From the NCBI RefSeq assembly GCF_014701095.1, contig NZ_AP023439.1:6126001-6190000 (forward strand): a DNA stretch of 64,000 bases, written 5' to 3'. Positions 52,957 to 62,503 of this stretch are shown here, piece after piece. Position 1 is the first letter of the stretch; each line of letters starts with the position of its first letter. Source of the DNA: Streptomyces tuirus (GTDB lineage: Bacteria; Actinomycetota; Actinomycetes; Streptomycetales; Streptomycetaceae). The notes beneath the pieces were generated by a model. That model had not been told where the DNA came from and made no database searches. It saw only the letters and a list, made by a program, of their open reading frames with translations. The translations under genes were made by a program, and so were the position numbers.

Positions 52957-53564
52957 CCGTCCCGCTCCCAGCGGCCTCGCGCGTACCGGAGCAGCGCGCG
53001 GGTGCCGAGCCGGGCCCAGGGGAACGGGGCGCCCGAGGTGGCGTGGGTGTCGGTGATGTGCACGCGCACCCGTTCGTCGACATCCGCGGGGGCGGTCTCG
53101 GCGATCAGCAGACCGCCGGGGCGCAGAAGCCCGCCGACCCGCTCCAGCAGGGCGCTCGGGTCGCCCCCGATGCCGATGTTGCCGTCCATGAGCAGCACGG
53201 TGTCCCAGCGGCCCTCGCCGGGCAGTTGCTCGAACACCGACCGCCGCAGCGCCTGGCCCCCGAGCCGGACGGTGTGCTCCACCGCGGCCTCACTGACGTC
53301 GATCCCGAGGGCGGCCCGGCCCCGGGCGGCCAGTTCCGCCACGAGCCGCCCGGGCCCGCACCCCACGTCCAGCACGGCCCCCTCGCACCGGTCCAGCACG
53401 TCCCGGTCGACCGGGTCGGCCCGGGCGCACCAGCGCTCCACCTCCAGCGGCAGCAGCCAGCCGTCGGTGCGCCGCAGGAACAGGGGGCCGCGCCCCGCGC
53501 GCAGGGCGGCGTCGTAGGGGTCGGCGGCCGCCCAGGCCAGGGCGGTGGCGGGCGGGGCGCTCAT
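52812..53564 (-). CDS. Class I SAM-dependent methyltransferase
   Basis: A 250-residue protein with motif I VLDVGCGPGRLVAELAARG and downstream motif LLMDGNIGIGGDPSALLERVGGLLRPGG. It starts at ATG 53564, overlapping the preceding transferase stop by four bases. The last ~30 residues (after GRRFAALRSR) are Ser/Arg-rich and read antisense into the neighbouring membrane gene, so the true C-terminus may have been extended by loss of an earlier stop codon. It is the third gene of the GT2-DUF2064-methyltransferase operon. Confidence 0.88.
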   Translation of the reverse strand: MSAPPATALAWAAADPYDAALRAGRGPLFLRRTDGWLLPLEVERWCARADPVDRDVLDRCEGAVLDVGCGPGRLVAELAARGRAALGIDVSEAAVEHTVRLGGQALRRSVFEQLPGEGRWDTVLLMDGNIGIGGDPSALLERVGGLLRPGGLLIAETAPADVDERVRVHITDTHATSGAPFPWARLGTRALLRYARGRWERDGQWTAGGRRFAALRSRSASSSAEPAKRTAVISSQRVRNPSGGRPVADR

Positions 53565-54223
53565 CGAGGGCCGACCGGAGGCACCGGACGCGGCGCCGGC
53601 TCGGCGGCCGTCTCCCGAGCCGGCGAACAGCGGGCCAGCCGGGCCGCGAAGCGCCCTCGCGGGGCGAGCGCGGCGACCGCGCCCGCGTCGGCGGCGGTGT
53701 CGACGTCCCGCAGCGTCGGCAGGTCGCGCACGCGCAGCCCCGCGGCGACCAGCCGCTCCCGCTGCACGGCACCCGTCACCGGTGTCGACATGGGCACACC
53801 CCGCAGCAGGGCGGGGTCCGGGCAGGCCAGGCCGAGGGCCCAGAAGCCGCCGTCCTGCGCCGGGCCGAACCAGGCGTCGCAGCCGGCGAAGTCGACGGTC
53901 AGGAGTTCGGGGGTCACCTGCGGGGTGTCCATGCCGATGAGCAGGGCCGGACCGGCGCACCCCGCGAAGGCGTGCGCCAGCCGCTCGTCCAGACCGCCCG
54001 CGCACTGCGCCACGACGTCGAAGCCGGGCGGCAACCAGGGGCCGGGGGCACCGTCGAGCACCAGGACGCGCCGGGCGGCGGGCGTGGCGGCCACGGCGTG
54101 CAGCGTGTCCACGAGGGCCGCTTCCGCCAGTTCGGCCGCCTGACGGGGTGTGAAGGGGGGCGTGAGCCGGGTCTTCACCCGGCCCGGCCGCGGCTCTTTG
54201 GCGATGACGAGGAGCGTGGTCAA
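53561..54223 (-). CDS. DUF2064 (TIGR04282) glycosyltransferase-like protein
   Basis: A 220-residue GT-A fold protein starting at TTG 54223, which overlaps the GT2 stop by four bases. LLVIAKEPRPGRVKTRLTPPFTP, LIGMDTPQVTPELL and DAWFGPAQDGGFWALGLACP are the defining segments of this family, which resembles sugar nucleotidyltransferases. The exact reaction is unknown. The operon with a GT2 and a methyltransferase suggests formation of a modified glycoconjugate. Confidence 0.87.
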   Translation of the reverse strand: MTTLLVIAKEPRPGRVKTRLTPPFTPRQAAELAEAALVDTLHAVAATPAARRVLVLDGAPGPWLPPGFDVVAQCAGGLDERLAHAFAGCAGPALLIGMDTPQVTPELLTVDFAGCDAWFGPAQDGGFWALGLACPDPALLRGVPMSTPVTGAVQRERLVAAGLRVRDLPTLRDVDTAADAGAVAALAPRGRFAARLARCSPARETAAEPAPRPVPPVGPR

Positions 54224-54915
54224 CGGACGGTTCCCCCTTCGGACGCGGGCGTTTCGGACAGCACGCGGCTCATGTCCCGAACGGCCTGCCAGGTGCCGCG
54301 CCACGTGCCCGTCACCTTCGAGGCCCCGGCGCGCGGCAGATACGGCACGTCGTGCTCGGCGATCCGCCAGCTCGCGTCGGCCGCGCGGACGACCATCTGG
54401 AGCGGATAGCCGCTGCGCCGGTCGCTGAGACCGAGGCCGAGCAGCGGCTCGCGGCGGGCGGCGCGCAGGGGACCGAGGTCGTGCAGACGCAGTCCGGTGC
54501 GGCGGCGCAGCATCCGCGCGAGCGCGAGATTCCCGGCCCGGGCGTGCGGCGGCCACGCGCCCCGCCCCTGCGGGCGCCGCCGCCCGAGCACCAGGTCGGC
54601 CGCGCCCTCGCGCACCTCGCGCACGAAGGGGACCAGGAGCCCAGGGTCGAGGGAGGCGTCGCAGTCGCAGAAGCACACCACCTCGGCGGTGGCCGCGGTC
54701 AGCCCGGCGTGGCAGGCCGCGCCGAAGCCCCGCCGCGGCTCGTGCACCACGGTCGCGCCCCGCGCGCGGGCGACCGCGGCCGAGCCGTCAGTGGAACCGT
54801 TGTCGACGACGAGTGCGCGCCAGCCCGGCGGAATCCGTTCGAGCACCCAGGGAAGGGCCTCGGCCTCGTTCAGGCAGGGCAGCACCACGTCGACGTCGAT
54901 GGGTGTCGTCGTCAC
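54220..54915 (-). CDS. Family 2 glycosyltransferase
   Basis: A 231-residue protein from GTG 54915: DVDVVLPCLNEAEALPWVLERIPPG, VVDNGSTDGSAAVARARGA, the metal motif VCFCDCDASLDPGLL and the QMVVRAADASWRIAEHDVPY region typical of dolichyl-phosphate mannose synthase-like enzymes. No membrane span. It is the first gene of an operon of three coupled genes. TAGGGT six bases upstream on the coding strand, without a ribosome site, indicates a leaderless mRNA. Confidence 0.9.
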   Translation of the reverse strand: MTTTPIDVDVVLPCLNEAEALPWVLERIPPGWRALVVDNGSTDGSAAVARARGATVVHEPRRGFGAACHAGLTAATAEVVCFCDCDASLDPGLLVPFVREVREGAADLVLGRRRPQGRGAWPPHARAGNLALARMLRRRTGLRLHDLGPLRAARREPLLGLGLSDRRSGYPLQMVVRAADASWRIAEHDVPYLPRAGASKVTGTWRGTWQAVRDMSRVLSETPASEGGTVR

Positions 54916-54921
54916 GGTTTC

Positions 54922-54927
54922 ACCCTA
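54922..54927 (-). promoter_or_regulatory. Leaderless -10 element, GT2 operon
   Basis: TAGGGT on the minus strand ends six bases before GTG 54915. Confidence 0.65.
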
Positions 54928-55037
54928 CGAACGCGAACCGGGCAAACCGGACCACCGCTCCTTACGAAACGCGGACGTCGGAGGCCGCAGCGGTGCCCGG
55001 GCCCCCGCCGGTGGCGGCGTGGTGCCAGGCTGGAGGC

Positions 55038-55793
<756 letters not shown>

Positions 55794-55795
55794 CC

Positions 55796-56920
55796 GTGCG
55801 CGACACCCTCCTCATCGCCCTGTACGCCTTCGCCGGTGCCGCCGCGACGGGACTGGCCGGAGCGGGTGCGCTGCGCCTGCTCCGCCGCCGCTCGCTGACC
55901 GTCTCGCTCGCGGTGGTGGCGGCGGTCGGCGTCGTCGCGATGCTCGCGGGCACGCTCATCGTCGCCTGGGCGATGTTCCTGTCGCCGCACGACCTGACCG
56001 TCGTCACGACCGTCGTCGCCATGGCGGCCGTCGTCTCCCTGGCCACCGCGCTGCTGCTGGGCCGGTGGGTTGTGGCCCGCAGCCGTGAACTCGCCGCGGC
56101 AGCGCGCTCCTTCGGCGACGGCGGGAACTTCGCCGCGCCCGGGGGTCCCGCCACCGCCGAACTCGCCGCGGTGAGCCGCGAGCTGGCCGCCACCAGCGCC
56201 AGGCTCGCCGAGTCCCGGGAGCGGGAACGCGCCCTGGAGACCTCTCGTCGTGAACTCGTCGCCTGGATCTCCCACGACCTGCGGACCCCGCTGGCCGGTC
56301 TGCGCGCCATGTCGGAAGCCCTGGAGGACGGCGTCGCCGCCGACCCGGACCGCTATCTCCGGCAGATGCGGACCGAGGTCGAACGCCTCAACGGCATGGT
56401 CGGCGACCTCTTCGAGCTCTCCCGCATCCACGCCGGGGCCCTGGCCCTGACGCCCACCCGGATCTCCCTGTACGACCTCGTCGGCGACGCGCTCGCCGGA
56501 GTCGACCCGCTCGCCCGCGAGCACGGGGTGCGGCTGGTGGGCGGCCGCATCGAGCCGGTGCCGGTGGAGGTGGACGGCAAGGAGATGAGCCGGGTGCTGG
56601 GCAACCTGCTGGTCAACGCGATCCGCCGGACTCCGGCCGACGGCACGGTCGCGATCGCCGCCGAGCGTTCTCCCGAGGGCGTCGTGCTGTCGGTGACGGA
56701 CGGCTGCGGTGGCATCCCCGAGGAGGACCTGCCCCGCGTCTTCGACACCGGCTGGCGCGGCACCCACGCCCGGACGCCCCCGGCGGGCGCGGGCCTGGGC
56801 CTCGCCATCGTCCGCGGCATCGTCGAGGCCCACCAGGGCCGAACCGGCGTACGCAACATCCCCGGCGGCTGCCGCTTCGAGGTCGTACTGCCGGCGGCGG
56901 CGTCGGTGAAGCCGAGCTGA
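55796..56920 (+). CDS. Sensor histidine kinase
   Basis: A 374-residue HAMP-type kinase from GTG 55796. Two N-terminal spans (about 5-27 and 38-58, then 67-84) have only short extracytoplasmic loops, so membrane state or an intramembrane cue may be sensed. H160 in the H-box SHDLRTPLAGLRAM is the phosphorylation site. The ATPase domain has the N-box VLGNLLVNAIRRTP, G1 VTDGCGGIPEEDLPR and G2 GAGLGLAIVRGIVEAHQG. It partners the response regulator upstream. Confidence 0.95.
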   Translation: MRDTLLIALYAFAGAAATGLAGAGALRLLRRRSLTVSLAVVAAVGVVAMLAGTLIVAWAMFLSPHDLTVVTTVVAMAAVVSLATALLLGRWVVARSRELAAAARSFGDGGNFAAPGGPATAELAAVSRELAATSARLAESRERERALETSRRELVAWISHDLRTPLAGLRAMSEALEDGVAADPDRYLRQMRTEVERLNGMVGDLFELSRIHAGALALTPTRISLYDLVGDALAGVDPLAREHGVRLVGGRIEPVPVEVDGKEMSRVLGNLLVNAIRRTPADGTVAIAAERSPEGVVLSVTDGCGGIPEEDLPRVFDTGWRGTHARTPPAGAGLGLAIVRGIVEAHQGRTGVRNIPGGCRFEVVLPAAASVKPS

Positions 56921-57097
56921 CCGGCGCCGCGTCCGGACGCCGGCGAGCCCGGCGTTGCGGCATCGCGCGGGAGTGCTGCTCGCGTGCGGGTACCGCGGCT
57001 TCGCCACGAAACGTCCGTCGCGTGCCGAGGCCTGGGATCGCTGCTGCTTCGCGGCGGACCCGTTGCCGTGCGCTGACGCCCGCCGGCGCTTCGGCCT

Positions 57098-57119
57098 CGC
57101 GGCGGATCCGTCCGCCGCG
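57098..57119. terminator. Hairpin in the spacer after the kinase gene
   Basis: Nine-base perfect arms CGCGGCGGA (57098-57106) and TCCGCCGCG (57111-57119) around TCCG. It lies between the convergent kinase and epimerase genes, with no other gene in the 261-base spacer. Confidence 0.7.
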
Positions 57120-57181
57120 TGCCTGCGCCCGGGGCCCTGCCCGCGAGCGCTGCTGCGCGGCGGAAGACGCCGTCCGACCGG

Positions 57182-58183
57182 CTAAGCGCCCCGCATCCCC
57201 GCTCGTGCGAACTCCGTCATGCCCTCCTCGAAGCCGGACTCCGGCTTCCACCCCAGTTCCGCCCGCAGCCGCGCGGAGTCCGCGGTGATGTGCCGTACGT
57301 CCCCGAGCCGGTACTCACCTGTGACGACCGGGTCGGGGCCGCCGTACGCGGCGGCCAGTGCCCGGGCCATCTCGCCGACGGTGTGGGGATCGCCGCTGCC
57401 GGTGTTGTACGCGGTGAGCGCACCCGGCGCGGCCCGGGCCTCCAGCGCCACGGCGTTCGCCGCCGCCACGTCCCGGACGTGCACGAAGTCCCTGCGCTGC
57501 CGCCCGTCCTCGAACACCCGCGGCGCCTCGCCCCGGGCGAGCGCCGAGCGGAAGAAGGAGGCGACACCGGCGTAGGGGGTGTCCCGGGGCATGCCGGGCC
57601 CGTACACGTTGTGGTAGCGCAGCGACACCGCCGAGCCGCCGGTGCAGCGGGCCCAGGAGGCGGCCAGATGCTCCTGGGCGAGCTTGGTCGTCGCGTACAC
57701 GTTCCGCGGATCGGCCGGGGCGTCCTCACGGACCAGCCCGGGGGCGAGGTCCTGTCCGCACACCGGGCACGCGGGCTCGAACCGGCCCGCGTCGAGATCG
57801 GCCACCGCCCGCGGCCCGGGCCTCACCACCCCGTGCCGCGCACAGGCGTACCGCCCCTCGCCGTACACGACCATCGACCCGGCGAGCACGAGGGTCCCCA
57901 CACCCGACTCCGCCATGGCCGCGAGCAGCACGGCGGTCCCGAGGTCGTTGTGCGCGACGTAGTCCGCCGCGTCGGCGACCCCGTCGCCGAGCCCGACCTT
58001 CGCGGCCTGGTGGCACACCGCGTCCACACCGGCCAGGGCTTGGCGCACCGCCGCGGCGTCCCGTACGTCGGACGCGGAATCCTCCCGCACGTCGAACACG
58101 ACCGCCTCGTGCCCCCGCTCCCGCAGGGTGGCGACCACATGGGACCCGATGAACCCGGCACCGCCGGTGACCAGTACGCGCAT
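57182..58183 (-). CDS. Nucleotide-sugar epimerase with cysteine/zinc-finger-like insert
   Basis: A 333-residue extended SDR: TGGAGFIGSH (6-15), the S103/Y163/K167 catalytic set (AGSMVVYGEG; NVYATTKLAQEHL). Between residues 110 and 145 lies an insert with C114, H117, C139 and C142 (RYACARHG ... ACPVCGQDL), like a small zinc ribbon. Some dTDP-L-rhamnose 4-epimerase-type SDRs carry such an insert, so that activity is a candidate. It starts at ATG 58183, with TAGCGT six bases upstream and no ribosome site. Confidence 0.86.
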   Translation of the reverse strand: MRVLVTGGAGFIGSHVVATLRERGHEAVVFDVREDSASDVRDAAAVRQALAGVDAVCHQAAKVGLGDGVADAADYVAHNDLGTAVLLAAMAESGVGTLVLAGSMVVYGEGRYACARHGVVRPGPRAVADLDAGRFEPACPVCGQDLAPGLVREDAPADPRNVYATTKLAQEHLAASWARCTGGSAVSLRYHNVYGPGMPRDTPYAGVASFFRSALARGEAPRVFEDGRQRRDFVHVRDVAAANAVALEARAAPGALTAYNTGSGDPHTVGEMARALAAAYGGPDPVVTGEYRLGDVRHITADSARLRAELGWKPESGFEEGMTEFARAGMRGA

Positions 58184-58189
58184 ACGGGC

Positions 58190-58195
58190 ACGCTA
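58190..58195 (-). promoter_or_regulatory. Leaderless -10 element, epimerase gene
   Basis: TAGCGT on the minus strand ends six bases before ATG 58183. Confidence 0.65.
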
Positions 58196-58307
58196 GGCGC
58201 CCACGACCGCCGTCTCACGGGAACGCGGCCGTACGTCATGACTCCGTAAGGCGGGCGCGGGTGCGCCGAACCACAACAAGCCGGGCCCGCCGCGAGACCC
58301 TGCACCC

Positions 58308-59039
58308 ATGACAGCTCCCTCCGCACCCGACGCGGCCCCCCGCTACGACGACCTGAGCGCCCTCTACATCAACTGCACCCTCAAACCGTCCCCGCAGCGC
58401 AGCCACACCCAGGGCCTGATCGACAAGAGCCGGTCGATCATGGAGAGCGCCGGGGTGACCACGGACCTGATCCGCGCCGTCGACCACGACATCGCACCCG
58501 GCGTCTACCCGGACATGACGGAGCACGGCTTCGCCACGGACGACTGGCCGGCACTGTACGAGAAGGTCATGGCGGCGGACATCCTGGTCCTGGCCGGCCC
58601 CATCTGGCTGGGCGACAACAGTTCCGTCACCAAGCGGGTCATCGAGCGCCTCTACGCCTGCTCCTCGCTGCTCAACTCCAAGGGCCAGTACGCCTACTAC
58701 GGCCGCGTCGGCGGCTGCCTCATCACCGGCAACGAGGACGGCATCAAGCACTGCGCGATGAACATCCTCTACAGCCTCCAGCACCTCGGCTACACGATCC
58801 CGCCCCAGGCGGACGCCGGCTGGATCGGCGCGGCCGGCCCCGGGCCGTCGTACCTGGACCCGGACTCCGGCGGCCCGGAGAACGACTTCACCAACCGCAA
58901 CACCAGCTTCATGACCTGGAACCTCATGCACATCGCGGCCCTGCTGAAGCGCGCCGGAGGGGTCCCCGCCTATGGCAACCAGCGCTCGCAGTGGGACGCC
59001 GGCTGCCGCCCCGGTGCGGAGAACCCCGAGCACCGCTGA
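58308..59039 (+). CDS. NADPH-dependent FMN reductase/flavodoxin-like protein
   Basis: A 243-residue flavoprotein. The N-terminal phosphate-binding loop (LYINCTLKPSPQRSHTQGLIDKS), the GPIWLGDNSSVTKRVIERLYA flavin segment and the YYGRVGGCLITGNEDG motif fit the NAD(P)H-dependent FMN reductase family. It probably reduces quinones or azo compounds. It has a GACCCT hexamer six bases before the ATG, one mismatch from TAnnnT, and no good ribosome site. The epimerase gene is divergent from it. Confidence 0.88.
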   Translation: MTAPSAPDAAPRYDDLSALYINCTLKPSPQRSHTQGLIDKSRSIMESAGVTTDLIRAVDHDIAPGVYPDMTEHGFATDDWPALYEKVMAADILVLAGPIWLGDNSSVTKRVIERLYACSSLLNSKGQYAYYGRVGGCLITGNEDGIKHCAMNILYSLQHLGYTIPPQADAGWIGAAGPGPSYLDPDSGGPENDFTNRNTSFMTWNLMHIAALLKRAGGVPAYGNQRSQWDAGCRPGAENPEHR

Positions 59040-59163
59040 CCGGGGCGGGGCGGGCGCGGTGTGCCAGTTCTTACGCGATGGTGACGCGCGGTCGGAACCA
59101 GTGGTCGCCCCTCGTCCCGGCGGCCACGGTGTTCCCACCTGACACAGGAACGGAAGGGTCACC

Positions 59164-59555
59164 ATGCAGCAAGGACACAGGCGCAACCGGAAGCGGCGCA
59201 ACGCGATCGTCCTGGTCGCCGGGCTGGCCGCGGGCGGGGTCGGACTCGCGCTGGTCACCATGCAGGCCAACGCGACCGACGCCCCCCGTGCCACCACCCG
59301 CGCGGCCTCACCCCTTTCCTGCCCCTCGGTGGCGGACCGCCTGCCGGACGTGCCCCGGCAGGCGCGTGCGAAGGTCGACCGCAACCGCGCCTCACCTACA
59401 GCGGCCTGGCCGGCAGCACCGCCTTCGCCGTGGACAGCTTCCCCGAGTCGCTGCACAAGCCCGTCACCGACCACGGCGACTTCATCAACGCGATGCCCGA
59501 CCGGCTGATGAAGCAGGCCGTCACCTGCATCAACTCCGGCCGCCGCTGCGGCTGA
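59164..59555 (+). pseudogene. Frameshifted secreted-protein remnant
   Basis: ATG 59164 follows ggaagggtcacc and opens a secreted protein: a basic N-terminus with RRNAIVLVAGLAAGGVGLALV as the signal core, then SCPSVADRLPDVPRQARAKVDRN. From about 59390 the coding sense continues only in another frame (TYSGLAGSTAFAVDSFPES ... LMKQAVTCINSGRRCG, stop at 59553-59555), while the original frame runs on as nonsense-looking Pro/Ser/Thr text to 59508. Roughly one base is missing near 59385-59395, or a larger deletion joined two parts. A sequencing error could give the same pattern. Confidence 0.75.
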
Positions 59556-59574
59556 TCCCGATGCGCCCGCCGTC

Positions 59575-60459
59575 TCACAGCCGCTTCTCGAACCAGTGGT
59601 GGGCGTACGGCTCGTCGTTGAAGGCGGGGACCTCGGTGTACCCGCTGTCGCGGTAGAGGCGCGTGGCCGCCGTCAGTGCCTTGTTGGTGTCGAGCCGCAC
59701 CCGGTCGCTGCCGTGCCGGGCGGCGCGGCCCTCGAGTTCGGACAGCAGCCGCCGCGCCAGGCCGAGACCCCTGGACTGCGGGGAGACCCACAGCCGCTTG
59801 ATCTCGGCCGGGGCCCCGGCCGGCAGTTTGAGCCCGGCGCAGCCCACCGGCTCGCCGTGCAGCCGGGCGACGAGGAACAGTCCGCGCGGCGCCCGCAGTT
59901 CGCCCGGATCGGGCAGCAGGCTGTTCGCGGGGTCGAAGCCGCCGTCGAAGATCTCGCGCAGTTCGGCGGCGTAGGACCGCAGGCAGTGCGCGGCGTCCGG
60001 GTGACCGGGGTCGAGTTCGTCCAGGTGGACCGTCGAGGCGGTCAGCAGTCGTTCGACCTCCGCCATGGCGGAGGTCAGCCGCTCCCGCTGCCGGGCGTCG
60101 AGCGGGTCGAGGAGGGAGGCGGCGAGTGCGTCGCTGCGGTCGTCGAGCAGCGCACGCTCCTGCCGCCCGGCCTCGGTCAGCCGCACGGTGCGGACCCGCC
60201 GGTCGCCGGGGTGGGGTGCGACGGTGACGAGGCCGTCCCGCTCGAGCGCCCGCAGCAGCCGGCTCACATAGCCCGAGTCGAGCCCGAGCCGCTCCCGTAC
60301 GCCGCGGACGTCGTGCGTGCCGCCGTCACCGATCTGCCAGAGCAGCCGCGCCTGGCCGTAGGGGCGCGCACCGCCCAGATAGTGGTCGTGCAGCACCCCC
60401 ACCCGCTCGGCGACCGTCCGGTTGAAGCGCCGTACCTGCTCTACCTGCTCCTTCGCCAT
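59575..60459 (-). CDS. MarR-type regulator fused to a GNAT acetyltransferase
   Basis: A 294-residue two-domain protein. The MarR winged helix (about 1-145) shows RPYGQARLLWQIGDGGTHDVRGVRERLGLDSGYVSRLLRALERDG. The GNAT half (about 150-294) has the acetyl-CoA loop motif KRLWVSPQSRGLGLARRLLSELE. This fused form is common in actinomycetes, where it may both bind DNA and acetylate a small molecule. A dyad overlies its -10 element, consistent with autoregulation. Confidence 0.92.
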   Translation of the reverse strand: MAKEQVEQVRRFNRTVAERVGVLHDHYLGGARPYGQARLLWQIGDGGTHDVRGVRERLGLDSGYVSRLLRALERDGLVTVAPHPGDRRVRTVRLTEAGRQERALLDDRSDALAASLLDPLDARQRERLTSAMAEVERLLTASTVHLDELDPGHPDAAHCLRSYAAELREIFDGGFDPANSLLPDPGELRAPRGLFLVARLHGEPVGCAGLKLPAGAPAEIKRLWVSPQSRGLGLARRLLSELEGRAARHGSDRVRLDTNKALTAATRLYRDSGYTEVPAFNDEPYAHHWFEKRL

Positions 60460-60462
60460 TCT

Positions 60463-60476
60463 CTGACCTTAGTCAG
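60463..60476. promoter_or_regulatory. Operator dyad overlapping the leaderless promoter of the MarR-GNAT gene
   Basis: CTGAC-ctta-GTCAG (60463-60476) is a perfect dyad. The minus-strand -10 hexamer TAAGGT (60466-60471) lies inside it and ends six bases before ATG 60459, so a bound repressor would block polymerase. Confidence 0.75.
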
Positions 60477-60503
60477 GTAATGGCGCGGGGGCAAAGTCCT
60501 GTC

Positions 60504-61073
60504 TCAGGCCTCGGGTGGCGCGAACTCGGTCTCCTTCGCCGTGACGATCCGGGCGCCCATGTTGCGCTCCATCATCTCCAGGGCCGCGGACGCCAGGTGG
60601 GGATGGATGGTGGCGACGGCGTCCCTCGGCACCGTCACCTCCAGGTGGCGGATGTGCGCGTCCAGGGCGGAGTACAGGACGCATTGCTCGGTGACCTGGC
60701 CGGTCAGGACCACGTGTCCGACGCCCAGGCTCCACAGCAGGTAGGACAGGGGCGTCTCGAAGAACACCGAGTGGCGGGCCTTCAGGACGAAGAGCGACCG
60801 TTCGTCGGGCCGGATCGGCTCGATCAGGTGGGCGTGCCGCTGGGACAGGGCCGCTTCCAGCAGCTCTCCGTGGTGCGAGCGCCACAACCCGAAGTTGTCG
60901 TTCACATAGATCACGGGGACGTCCGCCTCCCGGGCCCGGCCCAGCAACTCGGTCAGGACCGGCACGACCTGCTCCACGGACGGCAGGAGGAGCTCGGCGT
61001 CCTCGTGCTCGTACGTGTTGATCATGTCGATCACGATGAGAGCCGACCGCCTCGGGTCTGCGCCTCGTTCCAT
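60504..61073 (-). CDS. Isochorismatase-family cysteine hydrolase
   Basis: A 189-residue protein with the catalytic triad of the family: D16 in ALIVIDMINT, K98 in FVLKARHS and C131 in TGQVTEQCVLYSALDA. Members cleave isochorismate or amides such as nicotinamide or N-carbamoylsarcosine. Which substrate applies here is not clear. ATG 61073 has a GGAGGGC site upstream. It lies 44 bases downstream of the MarR-GNAT start region on the same strand and is probably separately transcribed. Confidence 0.9.
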   Translation of the reverse strand: MERGADPRRSALIVIDMINTYEHEDAELLLPSVEQVVPVLTELLGRAREADVPVIYVNDNFGLWRSHHGELLEAALSQRHAHLIEPIRPDERSLFVLKARHSVFFETPLSYLLWSLGVGHVVLTGQVTEQCVLYSALDAHIRHLEVTVPRDAVATIHPHLASAALEMMERNMGARIVTAKETEFAPPEA

Positions 61074-61338
61074 GCCCTCCGCCCTTCCGTCCGGTGCTGT
61101 CGTTCAGCGGGTGCGGGGGTGTTCTGGTCGCGGAGGAGGTCGGAGCATCGGTTCTCCCGTGTGGTGCGTGTGGTGCGGGTTCCGGGAACGTACAGCTGAG
61201 TACCCGGCGGCGCGGCGGGCCTAACAACCTGCGGGGATGTCGTCAGTCGGTGTGAAGACGACGTACAGACCCAAGGGCCACCCCGCGTCAGCGCCGGAAT
61301 CCGTCAAGTCGCGGACAGAACCTGTCCGCAAGCGCCGC

Positions 61339-61344
61339 TACCGT
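61339..61344 (+). promoter_or_regulatory. Leaderless -10 element, AlkZ-like gene
   Basis: TACCGT ends seven bases before ATG 61352, without a ribosome site. Confidence 0.6.
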
Positions 61345-61351
61345 GCCTCGC

Positions 61352-62467
61352 ATGACGAACACCAAACGGAGCGTCACCGGCACGGCACCCCTGCTGGGCA
61401 CGCGTGCCCTCAACCGCGCGACCCTCGACCGGCAGCTGCTCCTGCGCCCCGCCCGGCTCCCCGTAGCGGCGGCCGTCGAGCACCTGCTCGGGCTCCAGGC
61501 GCAGAACGTCAAGCCTCCGTACTACGCGCTCGCCGCCCGGCTCCACGGGTTCACCCCCGAGGCGCTGTCGCAGCCGATGGCGGACCGCGAGGTCGTTCGG
61601 ATCGTCACGATGCGCTCCACCATCCACACCCACACCGCGGACGACTGCCTCACCCTGCGGCCTCTGGTGCAGCCCGCCCGGGACCGGGAGCTGGTCACCT
61701 TCCGCGACGGACTCGCCGGCGTCGACCTGGACCGGCTCGCCGCACTCGCCCGCGACCTCGTCGAGACCGAGCCCCGCACCATGAGGCAACTGCGCGAGGC
61801 CCTGCTCCGGGAGTGGCCCGACGCCGATCCGCAGGCCCTGGCCGTCGCGGCCCGCTGCCGTCTGCCGCTCGTGCAGGTGACGCCGCGCGGCCTGTGGGGG
61901 CAGAGCGGGCAGGTCAGTCTCACCACCGCCGAGCACTGGCTCGGCCGCCCCGCGCGACCGGCCCCCACCCCCGACGCCGTCGTCCTGCGCTACCTCGCCG
62001 CCTTCGGCCCGGCCTCCGTGAAGGACATGCAGGCCTGGGCCGGCCTGACCCGCCTGCGTGACGCCTTCGAGCGCCTCCGGCCGCAGCTCCTGACCTTCCG
62101 GGACGAAGCCGGCGTCGAACTCTTCGACCTCCCCGACGCCCCCCGCCCCGACCCGGACACCCCGGTGCCGCCGCGCTTCCTCCCCGAGTTCGACAACCTG
62201 CTGCTCTCGCACGCCGACCGCACCCGCGTCGTCCCGCCCGAGCACCGCGGCCGCTCCTGGCAGGGGAACATGGCCTACCGCACGCTCCTCGTGGACGGCT
62301 TCCTCGCGGGGCTGTGGCGACTGGAAGAGGACGCGCTCGTGATCGAACCCTTCGACCGTCTCACCCGGAGCCAGCAGGACGACGTCACCGCCGAGGGGGA
62401 GCGGATGCTGCGCGTCATGCACCCGGAGTCGTCGTACGACATCCGGTTCGGAGCCGTACGGACCTAG
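61352..62467 (+). CDS. AlkZ-like winged-helix DNA glycosylase (HTH_42)
   Basis: A 371-residue protein from ATG 61352; the in-frame GTG at 61343 is less likely given the leaderless -10. HLLGLQAQNVKPPYYALAARL contains the QAQ (49-51) catalytic-site pattern of the AlkZ/YcaQ family, whose members excise alkylated or crosslinked bases, often protecting antibiotic producers. LPEFDNLLLSHADRTR and AFDRLTRSQQDDVTAEGERML-like segments (positions 330-360) fit the same family. No antibiotic genes adjoin it, so a general repair role is likely. Confidence 0.88.
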   Translation: MTNTKRSVTGTAPLLGTRALNRATLDRQLLLRPARLPVAAAVEHLLGLQAQNVKPPYYALAARLHGFTPEALSQPMADREVVRIVTMRSTIHTHTADDCLTLRPLVQPARDRELVTFRDGLAGVDLDRLAALARDLVETEPRTMRQLREALLREWPDADPQALAVAARCRLPLVQVTPRGLWGQSGQVSLTTAEHWLGRPARPAPTPDAVVLRYLAAFGPASVKDMQAWAGLTRLRDAFERLRPQLLTFRDEAGVELFDLPDAPRPDPDTPVPPRFLPEFDNLLLSHADRTRVVPPEHRGRSWQGNMAYRTLLVDGFLAGLWRLEEDALVIEPFDRLTRSQQDDVTAEGERMLRVMHPESSYDIRFGAVRT

Positions 62468-62503
62468 GCCACGGACCCGGCAGTCCGCTCCACGGCATGG
62501 AGA

